From the IMG/VR virus record IMGVR_UViG_3300027128_000003, positions 1 through 46,213 of that record: DNA of 46,213 bases; one strand, 5' to 3'. Positions 1 to 11,800 of this stretch are shown piece after piece. Positions within the stretch are counted from its first letter, which is position 1; the number at the start of each line of letters is the position of its first letter. A model generated the notes under the pieces. That model worked only from the letters and a program-made list of their open reading frames with translations, was not told the origin of the DNA and ran no database searches. This DNA is from a virus. Both the position numbers and the translations under genes were made by a program.

Positions 1-1182
1 ACAGTAGACAATGCTGTATTCTTAGGATCTGCAGTAAATGCAGGAACTGTAACTGTTAGTGCTACCTTCCAAGGTGGTTCAACAAATACAGGAACTGTTG
101 CAGCTGCTACTTTCCAAGATACTGCATCGAATGATGGTGGTACCGTAACTGGTAATGCTGTATTCGAAGGAACCTCTACTAATGATGGGGGAACCGTTGG
201 CGGTGATGCTTATTTCGCAACTACAGCTACAAATAACGGCACAGTAAATGGTGAAGTAACTAATGAAGTTAGTAATCCTGCAGCTGGTACCGTATTAAGT
301 GCTGGTGTCGTAAATTACATTGATATCAATGGAAATCAGTATGCCAATGGTACTTATGATGTAATTGCTGATGGTAATGGTGGCAGCAGTAACGGTAATT
401 ATACTTACGTAGCTGAATTCAGTGACATCGGTTCAGATCAAACATATAGATATGTATCTAATGGCGATGGTACATGGGATTCAGTATATATCAATGGATA
501 TGTCATATCCTCCGTTACAAATTATATAACTATCGATGGTAGTCAATACCAAAATGGTACTGTTGATACAGTAGCCGATGGTAATGGTGGTACAAACGAT
601 ACTACTAACTATTTGGCTAACGGAGAGATCATAGCAAATAATATATCTTATACTGAACGCAATGTAGATACCTACATGGGTTTTGATTTTGCTAATGGAA
701 CCGTGGATTATGTATCTGATGGTATCGGTGGTTATACTGAATCAGATAGAGATTATCCTGAAGCAGGTACTGTATTAGGTACTTATGGGGGTTATGCTTA
801 TGTTGCTAATGGCACTGGGGGGTGGAATACTTATCTCGAAGCAGGAACCATTATTTCCAGTAACAATGTTAATTACATTAATATCAATGGATATCAATAT
901 CAAAATGGTACTTACAACGTATTAGCTGATGGTAATGGTGGTAGTTATAATAGCTACACTTATGCAATGCATGGTGATGTATTTACAACAGCATCCGGTG
1001 CAGGATCAATAATTACACCAGCGGGATCAGTTTATTATGATATAAATTATCTCTCTGATGGTATAGGTGGTTATACTGAAGCACACCTCTATCCTGCCAC
1101 AGATACTTATCTAAATGAAGATGAGTCTTATACTTATACTTCAAATGCAGCTGGGGGCTATAATAGCGTTCCAAAAGAATAA
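1..1182 (+). CDS. Repeat-rich tail fibre / structural protein, 3' part only
   Basis: The frame is open from base 1 to the stop at 1180-1182, so the gene enters from the left and its start is not seen. The first ~85 residues are five copies of a 15-17-residue unit with the pattern xAxFxxxxxNxGTV, as expected for a beta-solenoid. After that come about eight copies of an [AS][DN]GxGG[YWST] motif spaced roughly 25-40 residues apart, often preceded by YxNGTxxxxADGNGG. Such Gly/Asn/Tyr repeats are typical of phage tail-fibre shafts. An internal ATG at 613 could be mistaken for the start, but the same repeats continue upstream of it. A strong terminator follows at 1216-1250. The N-terminus of the next gene carries a degenerate form of the same NxGT repeat, so the two probably belong to one fibre system. 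The adsorption role is inferred. Confidence 0.8.
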   Translation, partial: TVDNAVFLGSAVNAGTVTVSATFQGGSTNTGTVAAATFQDTASNDGGTVTGNAVFEGTSTNDGGTVGGDAYFATTATNNGTVNGEVTNEVSNPAAGTVLSAGVVNYIDINGNQYANGTYDVIADGNGGSSNGNYTYVAEFSDIGSDQTYRYVSNGDGTWDSVYINGYVISSVTNYITIDGSQYQNGTVDTVADGNGGTNDTTNYLANGEIIANNISYTERNVDTYMGFDFANGTVDYVSDGIGGYTESDRDYPEAGTVLGTYGGYAYVANGTGGWNTYLEAGTIISSNNVNYININGYQYQNGTYNVLADGNGGSYNSYTYAMHGDVFTTASGAGSIITPAGSVYYDINYLSDGIGGYTEAHLYPATDTYLNEDESYTYTSNAAGGYNSVPKE

Positions 1183-1215
1183 CGTCATAGATTAATCAAT
1201 TATAATTCTCAGTCT

Positions 1216-1250
1216 AATGGGTAGGTAGGCAACTGCCTACCCATTCTTTT
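1216..1250 (+). terminator. Intrinsic terminator after the first fibre gene
   Basis: AATGGGTAGG (1216-1225) pairs perfectly with CCTACCCATT (1236-1245), followed by CTTTT. It ends 14 nt before the ATG of the next gene. Confidence 0.8.
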
Positions 1251-1264
1251 AACACACAACACAT

Positions 1265-2782
1265 ATGCCAGAAAATATTTTTTTAGACGGACAAGGTTCG
1301 TTCAATCATAATACAAAAAATGCCGGTACTATTAAATGGGGGGAATTCAATAATGCAGCAGTTAATACAGGATCTATTGTATTGTCTGCTGTCTTTACTG
1401 GATCCTCAGTAAATAGCGGTACTATTGGTGATTTAATGCCTGTTTATACAGTATCTGTATTTCAAGCCAATAGTGGAAATTGGGAAAGCACTTACTCAAT
1501 AGTAGCTGCTAACTCATCAACCTGGGGTCAGGGCAGTGGCGGTTCATCTGATTGGAATGATATTACCAACAAACCTTCAGAATTTAACCCAACCACACAC
1601 TACCATCATGCTTCTTCGATCAATGCGGGTGTTTTAGATCCTGCCAGAATACCTGTTATTAATACTTCTATTCAAGTAATAAGCCAAGGTGGTTTAGCAG
1701 ATTTAACTCCAGAACAAGAAGATACTATCGTTCAAGGTGCTTTAGTTACAACAACAGATGGATATCGTTATGTTTACACGGGGGGATCAAAAACCAGTTC
1801 TGCTTCTTATATTGCTTTAGCAGATATTACTCCTGATTGGAATGTTCTTGCTAATAAACCTACTGAATTTAATCCTTCATCACACTCACATACTGTCGGG
1901 GATATTGATGGATTGCAATCTGTAGTAACATGGGTCTCAGAAAATTCAGCTTCTAATAACGCATTAGGCAATACAGCTTATTCATTAATAACATCTAATT
2001 CAGCAATTTGGGAGTCAGGAAGTAATAATAGTGGTACTTCTGACTGGTCTAGCATCACAAACAAACCCACTGAATTTGCGCCATCTAGCCATTTTCATCA
2101 TGCTTCTTCCATCAATGCTGGAGTATTGGATCCTGCTAGAATACCAGTAATTAATACTTCTATTCAGGTAATAAGTCAGGGCGGATTGGGTAATTTAACA
2201 CAAGAACAACAAGACACCATTGTCCAGGGTGCTATAGTAACAACAACTGACGGACAACGTTATGTTTATGTCAGTGGTTCAAAAACTATAACAGCTTCTT
2301 ATATTACCTTAGCTGACGTAACACCAGATTGGAATGTTATTGCTAATAAGCCAACCTCATTTAACCCTTCTTCACATACTCATGAAGTATCTAGTGTAAC
2401 TGGGTTGCAACCGGTAGTAACTTGGGTGTCTCAAAATTCAGCTACTCCGGCTATTATCAATTATATATTTGACAATGGTTCAAGTAAAGTAAGTTTGAAT
2501 TCTCGTGGTACTATTACCATGCCTACTAATTTTTCTATCACAGAATGGAAAATAGTAGCAGACGTCGCAACAACAACCGTAATCACTCTTAACAAAGCTA
2601 CTTTTGATAATTTCCCAAATATGACATTATTGGGAACAGCATCATTAGTCGATAGCAGAAAAAATTCAAATTCTTCGCCAGGATTTGCAGGCCTTTCTGC
2701 GGATGATATTCTTGAGTTTATAGTATCTGGTAACACAGATGCTACCAAATTAACAATATCACTAAAAGGTTATAAAATCTAA
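1265..2782 (+). CDS. Tail fibre protein with duplicated stalk repeats and shared C-terminal domain
   Basis: 505 aa. The N-terminus has NxGT-type repeats like the preceding gene. The middle holds two long near-identical repeats, each starting SDW(N/S)xITNKPxEF and containing HHASSINAGVLDPARIP and a TTTDGxRYVY segment, plus shorter DWNVxANKPTxFNPSSH units. The W..I.NKP..F.PSSH.H pattern is a common tail-fibre shaft repeat. The last ~110 residues, beginning near INYIFDNGSSKV, form a compact domain also seen at the ends of the proteins at 14025-14552 (minus) and 27975-29765. This is likely a distal, possibly receptor-contacting, domain. There is no Shine-Dalgarno and no TAAATA box upstream of this ATG. 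A terminator follows at 2790-2824. Fibre role is well supported; the receptor is unknown. Confidence 0.85.
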   Translation: MPENIFLDGQGSFNHNTKNAGTIKWGEFNNAAVNTGSIVLSAVFTGSSVNSGTIGDLMPVYTVSVFQANSGNWESTYSIVAANSSTWGQGSGGSSDWNDITNKPSEFNPTTHYHHASSINAGVLDPARIPVINTSIQVISQGGLADLTPEQEDTIVQGALVTTTDGYRYVYTGGSKTSSASYIALADITPDWNVLANKPTEFNPSSHSHTVGDIDGLQSVVTWVSENSASNNALGNTAYSLITSNSAIWESGSNNSGTSDWSSITNKPTEFAPSSHFHHASSINAGVLDPARIPVINTSIQVISQGGLGNLTQEQQDTIVQGAIVTTTDGQRYVYVSGSKTITASYITLADVTPDWNVIANKPTSFNPSSHTHEVSSVTGLQPVVTWVSQNSATPAIINYIFDNGSSKVSLNSRGTITMPTNFSITEWKIVADVATTTVITLNKATFDNFPNMTLLGTASLVDSRKNSNSSPGFAGLSADDILEFIVSGNTDATKLTISLKGYKI

Positions 2783-2789
2783 TAACTAT

Positions 2790-2824
2790 GTGGCCTAAGC
2801 CTATGGGTTTAGGCCACTTTTTTT
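2790..2824 (+). terminator. Intrinsic terminator abutting the next promoter
   Basis: GTGGCCTAA (2790-2798) pairs with TTAGGCCAC (2809-2817) and is followed by seven T. The T-run ends only 13 nt before the next start codon, with TAAATA in between. Confidence 0.9.
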
Positions 2825-2826
2825 AA

Positions 2827-2832
2827 TAAATA
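2827..2832 (+). promoter_or_regulatory. TAAATA late-promoter-like element
   Basis: TAAATA, then ATACT, then ATG at 2838. It sits directly after a terminator, so the downstream mRNA most simply starts within a few bases of the ATG. Confidence 0.7.
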
Positions 2833-2837
2833 ATACT

Positions 2838-5800
2838 ATGGCAACTCTTTTCGCATTATCTGATGGTGATATTAGTACCATCGGAGCTTTAAATAGTGCT
2901 GCTACTACTATTCAAAATGCCGGAGTCGTTGGCTCCGTTTTATCAGCAAATAGGGCACTAGCAGCATCTACTAGTTACACCAATAATACTCCTGTTAGAG
3001 GGATTGCATTATGTTTATCTTCTGTCGGCATAGTACTTCCTTCAGACACTATTACTATTAGATTAAGCACAACAAATTATGTTTATGCTGCATCGGGATT
3101 ATCGCCCGGGAGATATGTAAATAGTTATGTAACTACTGGATCACAAGCAATGGTTGGCTGGGTCTTGTTCAAATTACCGACCCCAACATCTTTTACTGCT
3201 GCACCTCCTTTATCTGTTTATGGTCCTAATTCAGTCAGATTGCTGGGGTTGAATGCTACTACACCAGCTTCTATATTGGTATATGGCCCGCATAATGCTA
3301 AAGCCGTACTTGCTGATACATTATATTTAACAAAATCTCTAAACACTGATTTTACTATAGAAAACAGAACAGTAACAGGTTCATTTTCAGGTATTACAAA
3401 TGTTTTTATAGGCGATGGTGTTAATTCGAGCAATGATTTTAATTTTCAAAATACAAATATAACTACTAATAATAGTTTATATATAGGACGTGGTGGGTTA
3501 TATTCTGGTGTTGTCACCATGACTGGCGGAAATATTGAAAATTTTATTCATGTTTTAGATGGCGGGGTTTTGTCAGCCAATTACGCGACTCCTACAGCAA
3601 CAGCCAGAATTAAAGCGGTTAGTGGTGCAATTGTAGATTTAACCAATGTTGTGGGATGGAGTATGCTTCCTACGTCCGGATATGCTTATAATTTCAATGG
3701 TAATCCTGCATTTAAATTTGATTATTTGCATGATATTACAACAGGATATGCAAAATTTGATAATTGTACTTTTAGAAAAGGCATTTCTTGTTGCAACCTA
3801 ATCAACAATGTATCCAACTTAACTGCTGTGAATACGTTATTTAAAGGAAAATACTTGCATGTGAATGGCGATAGATCTGCAATTATGGGTCCGATCATTT
3901 CAGATATTTTCTTCAAAACCGGAACAAATACAACCGTAAATAATGTTTCATTTTCAAATATATCTTCCGAAGAAGCTGTTACCTTAAGTGGTAATTATAA
4001 TAATTTTAAATTCGATAATTCTTATATTGAAAAAGAATTTGATATATTGAGATCTAATTTTTCTAATTCAAAAATATCTAACATATCAATACAGAGTAAT
4101 TCTGCATTAGATGCTATGATTCTTTCTGGTAATACAAATTTACCAGAGTTCGAAAATATTTTAATACAGGGTGGTAAAACCGGATTAACAAAATTTGATA
4201 GTTGCGATTTACAATTAAACGGATTATCTTGCTTATCTTCATACTATTATTCGATTTCCGCTAAAGATTTGACCGGCGAATTACGAAATCTTTATTTTAA
4301 AGATAGTACATATGGCGCGTATGACATGACATTTAAATCCAGTACTGCGCCTTTATTCATAAATGGGTTAACCGCTATTAGAGCCTCAAATGATACTTTA
4401 AATAGTAACACATTAACTGGTACGTCAGTATTAACTGGTGTATCTCCATTCGCTAGTGGAAATAGTTTATTATTATCTGCTATAGCAGCACGCGTCGTTG
4501 CCCCTATACCAAAAATTTTAACATATAATGATGATTTAACAATTGAAACCTGGTATTCACCAATATCAGCAAAGCTTGCACAAAATCAATCATTAATAAC
4601 CATTTGGGATCCATTATCTACTACAAATGCATCGTTAGGATGTATTGTGGGGTTGTATATAGATGTAAATGGTCGAATTAATATCCAAAAGGGATTGTCT
4701 GCTAACGGGGCCCCATCACTTATCACAACCGCACCCGCAACAAGCCCATTAACTAATAACAGATGGTATCATATTGTCACAACAAAATCTGGCAATAATT
4801 ATACATTATATCTAGATGGCAAATTTGTAATATCTGCAGCGACGCCAAATGTCGCTGAAAAAGAATTTTTTAAGACAGCGAATACGGGATCATACAATGT
4901 ATATATTGGATCTAGGCCAATTACTAGAACAACTTTCGGCGAATCATTATGTGGTTATGTAGGTGGAGCAAAAATTTCTTACGGATTAACATATAAAGAG
5001 GAATTTGATGTACCAACTACGCCACCAGTAACAACAGGCGGAACATTATTTAATTATATTCCTGGGACTAGTGCTACATATAACATCATTCCAAAAGCTT
5101 TCATCAATATAGAAGATAATAAATCATATTATTCTATTTCATTAAATGGATTGAAATTTATTGCCAATAATCCATTATCATCTTCTTTAATTGATATCTC
5201 TAATTCATCATACGAGAAATTTGAAGTTAATAAATCTGATTTAAGGACATATGGCAAACCATTAATAATGGATACCAATGAAGACTATATTAAAGGCACA
5301 TATGTTTTTAATAGATGTCAGTTAGAAAGCCAGATTGTAGATAGTGATACGATTATCGGGTATCAGCCTTATACTTATAGAGAAGCTGGATTTGCTGTGC
5401 AATATGCAAATGAAGATCCAACTAATAATTATAGGTGGACTAGAGGAGGTAAAGTTTCCTTAGACTCATCTACCAAATATCTAGGTGTACCTACAGAAAA
5501 ATTAGAATCCATTTCAAATGATCTACCCTTAAAGAGTTCAATTAAATTAATACCTGTTTCAGAAAGTTCTATCGTAAAAGGTATTGCTTTAACGTATAAA
5601 ACATCAATTGGATATGTTTCAGGAGGTTCATTGAAAGTAGATAAGAACACTATACTCGGTATTAATGAAGATACTGTGCTTGGGTTATTACCAGATACAA
5701 ATGATACTTGGTCTACTATTACTTTTTCATTATCAAATTTCAACACTCCTTTTTGGAAACAAAAGGCTTATCTGCTAAGTGGCAATTATCAACAATTTAA

Positions 5801-5864
5801 AAAAATAATTAAAAATAATTTCATTATATGTCAACACTTTTCACTATCACGTCTGGGAATTTAA
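2838..5864 (+). CDS. Large beta-helix / LamG adhesin-like tail protein
   Basis: 1008 aa. It begins MATLF, like the MSTLF of the next, larger protein, and the two look paralogous. Residues ~120-535 are Asn/Thr/Ile-rich with short strand-turn repeats (NNVSF, NSYIE, NISIQ), consistent with a parallel beta-helix. Residues ~560-725 form one LamG-like (concanavalin-fold) module: DDLTIETW at the start, RWYHIVTTKSG and YTLYLDGK in the middle, GYVGGAKIS near the end. These modules usually bind glycans, so a host-surface binding role is inferred. The C-terminus (SLKVDKNTILGINEDTVL) resembles the end of the next protein but then departs into low-complexity Lys/Asn sequence. The last 37 nt overlap the following gene in another frame. 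An A7 run just before the end suggests the natural C-terminus may have been altered by a frameshift. Confidence 0.8.
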   Translation: MATLFALSDGDISTIGALNSAATTIQNAGVVGSVLSANRALAASTSYTNNTPVRGIALCLSSVGIVLPSDTITIRLSTTNYVYAASGLSPGRYVNSYVTTGSQAMVGWVLFKLPTPTSFTAAPPLSVYGPNSVRLLGLNATTPASILVYGPHNAKAVLADTLYLTKSLNTDFTIENRTVTGSFSGITNVFIGDGVNSSNDFNFQNTNITTNNSLYIGRGGLYSGVVTMTGGNIENFIHVLDGGVLSANYATPTATARIKAVSGAIVDLTNVVGWSMLPTSGYAYNFNGNPAFKFDYLHDITTGYAKFDNCTFRKGISCCNLINNVSNLTAVNTLFKGKYLHVNGDRSAIMGPIISDIFFKTGTNTTVNNVSFSNISSEEAVTLSGNYNNFKFDNSYIEKEFDILRSNFSNSKISNISIQSNSALDAMILSGNTNLPEFENILIQGGKTGLTKFDSCDLQLNGLSCLSSYYYSISAKDLTGELRNLYFKDSTYGAYDMTFKSSTAPLFINGLTAIRASNDTLNSNTLTGTSVLTGVSPFASGNSLLLSAIAARVVAPIPKILTYNDDLTIETWYSPISAKLAQNQSLITIWDPLSTTNASLGCIVGLYIDVNGRINIQKGLSANGAPSLITTAPATSPLTNNRWYHIVTTKSGNNYTLYLDGKFVISAATPNVAEKEFFKTANTGSYNVYIGSRPITRTTFGESLCGYVGGAKISYGLTYKEEFDVPTTPPVTTGGTLFNYIPGTSATYNIIPKAFINIEDNKSYYSISLNGLKFIANNPLSSSLIDISNSSYEKFEVNKSDLRTYGKPLIMDTNEDYIKGTYVFNRCQLESQIVDSDTIIGYQPYTYREAGFAVQYANEDPTNNYRWTRGGKVSLDSSTKYLGVPTEKLESISNDLPLKSSIKLIPVSESSIVKGIALTYKTSIGYVSGGSLKVDKNTILGINEDTVLGLLPDTNDTWSTITFSLSNFNTPFWKQKAYLLSGNYQQFKKIIKNNFIICQHFSLSRLGI

Positions 5865-8800
5865 CGGACAGTATTTTTGCGAGAACCATTAGTGATGCAG
5901 ACACAACCTCTGTATCTGCAGTAATGGGCATAGGAACTACTCCCGTAGATATAACTACTTTTTTATCTGATGGTTCATCAATCTGGGGTGTATCATTCAA
6001 TGTAAAAAGCAGATCCAGTAATCCAACCGGGTTATTTTCATGCAAATTATTTGATTCTTTCAATGAAGAGATGGGTTCACTTCTAGTACCAATTAGCAAT
6101 TTTCCAGCAGGTGACGGATCTAATAATATAGATTCTATTATCTCACAATCATGGCAAACTTTAAAATTTGATGACCCTATTCCTACTTCTGGTAGCTACT
6201 ATATAAGACTATCTGCCAGCACAGATGGCGAATTATATTTTTATGGATTACCTCAATTAGATGAAACAATTGTAGATTTCGCTTCAAATTCAGACATAAC
6301 GCCCACAGGAAATGTGTCACAAGGATCTTTTAATCCATTTAATACTAAAGCATGGTCTGTTTTTCTTAATAATGGTGCCCATATTTTCTGCGCAACTAAC
6401 GCATCTGTAAATTTATTTACTACAAACTTTACTATCGATTTTTGGTGTTATTTGTCAGAACAAAGAGAAAACAGATTGGCATCCTTTGATAAATTAAATA
6501 TTGATGTTTCTCCTACTAATACATTATTGGTATCAGGAGTTGACACTTCTTTGCCTGTTCAGCAAAATACTTGGACTCATATAGCTGTTACCAGAACATC
6601 TAATATCTTAAATGGCTATGTAAATGGGACTAAGAGCGCGGACATTGCCATCGCAAATAATTTAAATTTCGGTCAAGCAAATCTCTTCATTGGGAGAGAC
6701 AGAACTGCCGCTACGACATACATGCATGGGCATATATATAATTTCCGCGTTGTATTAAACCAAGCTCTTTATTCAGCAAACTTCTCTAAACCCACAAGCG
6801 CTACTTCTAAATTAGATAATGGCGGCGCAACTCCTTCTACCCCACCAGCAGATGGAAATGTAAAATTTTTAATATTGGATGGAAAAAATTACTTGAATGG
6901 AGTAAACGAGACACAATTAGTAAATGGTGATTTGACAGTAGCCAAACCAGTATCGCCTTATAATACATATTATGCAGTAGGAGAAACAGATTGGGGTAAA
7001 TTACAAATAGGAACGCCTCTGCCAAACCCAGGTACTGGTGATTTTACTATAGAAACTTGGTTTTTGCCTACTTATGGTGGTGCATATATATGTGATTTTA
7101 GATCTACAACACCGCAAAATGCACCAGTAATATATTTGAATCTCCCAGAAGGTGGTAAATTGAAATTATGGATTAACGGCGATGATGTGATAGATGGCGG
7201 TATACCGCCATTAAATGTATGGCATCACGTTGCCGTAGTTCGCACTTCGGGTGTATTTAGAATGTATTTAAACGGTAATATGGTTGGCGGTACACATACT
7301 AATAACACACTTACGTTTAATGAAGTTGCAGGTACTCAACATATAGGCGGAAGCTACATTAATTCATGGCGTGGTAAAAACCAATATAGAAATTTTCGTG
7401 TTACATATTCAGCAGTTTATACGGCTAATTTTACACCACCTCCACTTTATGAATTATTGCCTTCTATAGCTAACACACAATTATTATTGCATTTTAATAA
7501 TAAAAATGCGCAAATTGTCGAAGAAAGTCAAAATTTGCGGCTGTCTATTTTCGGAACACCCTATATAGATAGCACTGGTCTCTTTTTTGATGGAAATAAA
7601 AGTCAAATAAGATCAACTTTTAATTGGAACGAGAGTGAATTTACTATACAATTTGATGTAAAATTACATTCTGATGTTTTTAACAAATTAAATGCTAATT
7701 TAATAGATAAGAGAGGCGGTGCTCTCGAAGAATGTTTCTTAATACGATATGAGGGATCAGGAGCCCGAGGCCCGCTAGGAATAAATCTTTGGTGGTCAAC
7801 GAACGGAACAACTTGGGATATAACTAGATTAAATATTCTGCCAAAAGCTAGTATATCCGGCGGCGGGGGAACGCACAGCCCATGGATTAATATAGCAGTA
7901 GTATACAAAGGTGGGGTTTTGAATTGTTATATTAACGGTACTCTAAGTCAAACCCAAAATGTAGGGCCTCTGCTCATGGATTTAAATAAACGTTTAGCCT
8001 TAGGTGGATCACCAGCAACAAATGATGCAGATGTTTCCGATGAAAATTTCAAAGGTTGGATGAAAAATATTTACATAGTTGAAAAGGCATTGTATACTTC
8101 AGATTTTACACCTACACCATTAAATTATTATTTTAAAAATGCTGTATTTGCAATTAAAGGCACTACAAAGATACCTTCTCAAGATAATAATTTTTCACAC
8201 TCCGGTTTCATTGATAGTAGTCCTAGCAATCGTACTATAAATGCTATAGATGATACCGGTTCAGCCGTACGACCATGGTCTGCATTTCAGCATTTAATGT
8301 CTTTAGGTGTTTATAAAAGTTTAGCAGTTGGCCCAAACAACGGTAATTATCCCAATGTAACATTAGATTATATCGACAAACCATACTCTTCTTCTTATTA
8401 TATTGACAATTCATCTGATTTTACGGTAGAAAGTTGGGTAAAATCAAATACTGCTACTAATCAAGGCATTTTAAATATATTTGATGGTGGTTTGAGTTTT
8501 GGATTATCAGCTGGTAAACCTTTCATCGGTAAAACCAACGGCCCAGTTTTATTATCATCTATTTCTGCAGTTAATCAAAATGATAATTTATGGCACCATT
8601 TAGCAGTATCGAGATCTTCGGGTAATTTATCATTATTCGTTGATGGTCGTTTAAGTGCGTCTACTACAGATACCACAGAATTTTCAGCTGGCAAATTAAG
8701 ACTTTTTGGCGATTTTGGTGATCCTGTAAACATATTTGACGGATACTTAGCTGATATTAGATTGACCAATGGACAAGCGCTTTACACATCTACATTTACT

Positions 8801-11800
8801 CCACCAACAGCTACGATTACAAATACAAGTAACGGCGGCGCCTCACCTTCTGTAACACCGATAGCTCCCAATGTTGTTTTGTTGTATGCCGATAATCCAT
8901 CAGTAAATCCAACGAGTGTTATTACTTATCCAACACTCGGTGGTAATGCTGTTTTAACACAAGCGCCATCAGCAGAATTTAGCCCATTCATGCCAGAAGA
9001 AACATATAATCCCGTTACTCACGGAGGTAGTATTTATTTTGATGGCACTAATGATTTAGTTTCTGTTAGTGAAAGAACAACTGAATTTACTTTTGGTACA
9101 GGAGATTTCAATGTAGAATTTTGGTTTTATCCAACAAACGTTGCAGCCAACCATGCTCCGTTATTAACTTGGCAAGATAGTAGTGATTTAGCTGACGGTA
9201 TTATGATTAAATTTGCGACATCTACTAAATTGCAAGTTTTATTGGGAAATGATAATACTGAAAGTGTTACATTGGAATCAGAAGGTACTTATCTCAATCA
9301 ATGGTCACATATAGCAGTGTCAAGAAAAAATAATGTTTATCGTTTATTTGTTAATGGTAATTTACGAAGATCAGCATTTTTTGCTGGATTAAATTTATCG
9401 AATGATAATGATAAATTGAAAATAGGAGAAGCTTGTAAAGGATATATCGCCGATGTGCGTGTTGTCAAAGGACAGGCTTTATATGTAGAAGACTTCACGC
9501 CATCTAATACATCTCTGACATTAACAAATAAAGGTGCCACAGGTCCTGGTGCAGTTGAATTAACAACCACACCTAATTTATTAATAAAAGGTATTAAATC
9601 TGGAGTTTATGATGGTTCGGCTAATAATAATATTCTTCAAGAAGGTAGTATTTTTACGGTTAGTTTAGCAGATACTATTAATGCAGATGCCAATTATACC
9701 GATAATGCTCTGAAATTTAACGGTGTATTCAGCAATAATTATTTGGTATTGCCTGCATCACCTGCTTTAGATTTAGCTGGTGATTTTTGGATTGATTTTT
9801 GGATGAACACAACAAAATGGAAAAGAGATACTATCAGCAGACGTATATTGACTTTAGGAAGCGTAAGCTCAGTTAGTGCTTTCCATGTTTGTTTAAATGC
9901 AACTGGTACTGATAAAAAATTACAAATATTTTCAAATACTAACATCCTTTCATCTAATTTAGAGTATGCTGATGGCCATTGGCATCATGTAGGTATAGGT
10001 AGAAGTGGTTCTACTTTATCCCTTTATCGTGATGGTGTACTAGATACTTCTGCTACCAACACAGTCAATTATAATTCGGGCGTAGCAAACAGCTCTTATA
10101 TTGGTATATATGGTGACGCCACACCAAACAAGGGACGCTATGACGGGAAATTAGTTGGATTGCGAATTATTAATGGTGAATGCGTGCATACTAGTAATTA
10201 TAGTATTCCTACAGAACCAGCTACATTAACTAGTGACGGCGGCACAGGAATCAATAACCTAGGCAATGTATCATTATTCATGAAATTGAATAATATTGTA
10301 TCGCCTGTTAATAATCATGTTATAACATCAGAGGTACAATCTTTAACGGGAGCAATCAGTAATCCAAAAACAGGCAATTTAACATTTACAAATATAGTAA
10401 CTTCGAGTAGAGCTTTACCTGCAAGATCTCGACCTGGTACTACTGCTGCATTTATAAATGTTTTAAGCGGAAGTGCGATAGACTTTAGCACTTTACCTAG
10501 CATGCAATTAGGTGGTGACTGGACAATAGAGGGATGGTTCTATCCACTCACTGGCACTAGTGATAATGGAGATAGATCTATGATATCATTCTATTATAAA
10601 CCAGCAGTAAATAGAGAAGTTGTTAGAAGTTACTTAGCATTTTCCAACAACGCCTATTTTGCAGTAGGGCCCTGGGGCACATTATCTGCAGCTGGTAATC
10701 TAAATGCATACTCACATGTAGCATTGTGTAAAAGATCAAATGATGTATCTTTATATGTAGCTGGTACTAGAACTGCTACAAGTACTGCGCAGTATGATAG
10801 TAATTTTAATATTATTTCTGTAGGAGATTATATAAGATTTGGCGGCGGCATTTATAATTTTGATGCAGATAGATTTTACCAACGATATCATGGTGATATC
10901 TATAATGTGCGGATAATTGACGGTCGTGCCATATATAATGGTAATTTTACAGTTCCGGCACCATCATCGATATCGGCTACTGCCGATACGTGTGTTTTAT
11001 TTAACGATGCTAAACAAGATATATATTATAGACCAGGCCACTTAGAAAAAGTAGTGATTGGGGGGTCTATCTCAAATGAGAATGTCATCGACCCCATTAC
11101 TATTACCACATCATTAAGTTATTGGGCACTTAACAACGTATCGATACAAAATTATGGAACATTTACTTCACCTACCACATCCAATAATACATTTAATATT
11201 ACCAATAATGGATTAAAAATAGGTTCGGGCGGAACTTTTATTCTCTCATCGGCCCCTGGATATCGCAAAGTATTAAATATGGATGAATCCAGAATTCATG
11301 TTTTAGCGGGTGGCGCGTTAGATATTAGAGGCCAACAAAAAACAATAAAAGCTACTTTAACGGGTGACCATACAGCAACACGTAGTGTATTCACACTTAA
11401 TGAAACACCAACAAACTGGTTATCGGGCGATAGTTTAATATTTTTACCCCCGTCTGCAAACAACACACAATTTGAAGAATTATCTACAAAAAGTGTTTTA
11501 ACCAATAGACTTTCTACAACTACCAATTCATTGTATGCACACCAGTATCTGGCTGGTATACCTTCTATAGCAAATGCCACAAGAAATTTTGCTATTAAAG
11601 GATTATCAACCAATCGAAGAGGGTGGCTGCAGTTTGATAAAACGTCAAATACATATATTTGCGATACTGAATTCGAGCATTTAGGCAGAAGCACATCTAA
11701 AAAAGTTGGATCAATAGTTTTAAATGTTAAACCTGGTGGTAGTTTCCTATTATCAGGATGTTATTTAGACGGTTCAACTAGTACTGGAGTTGATGCTACA

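Noticed and set aside
613-1182. Complete 189-aa protein starting at 613
   Set aside because: The same frame is open to base 1 and carries the same repeats upstream, so 613 is an internal Met.
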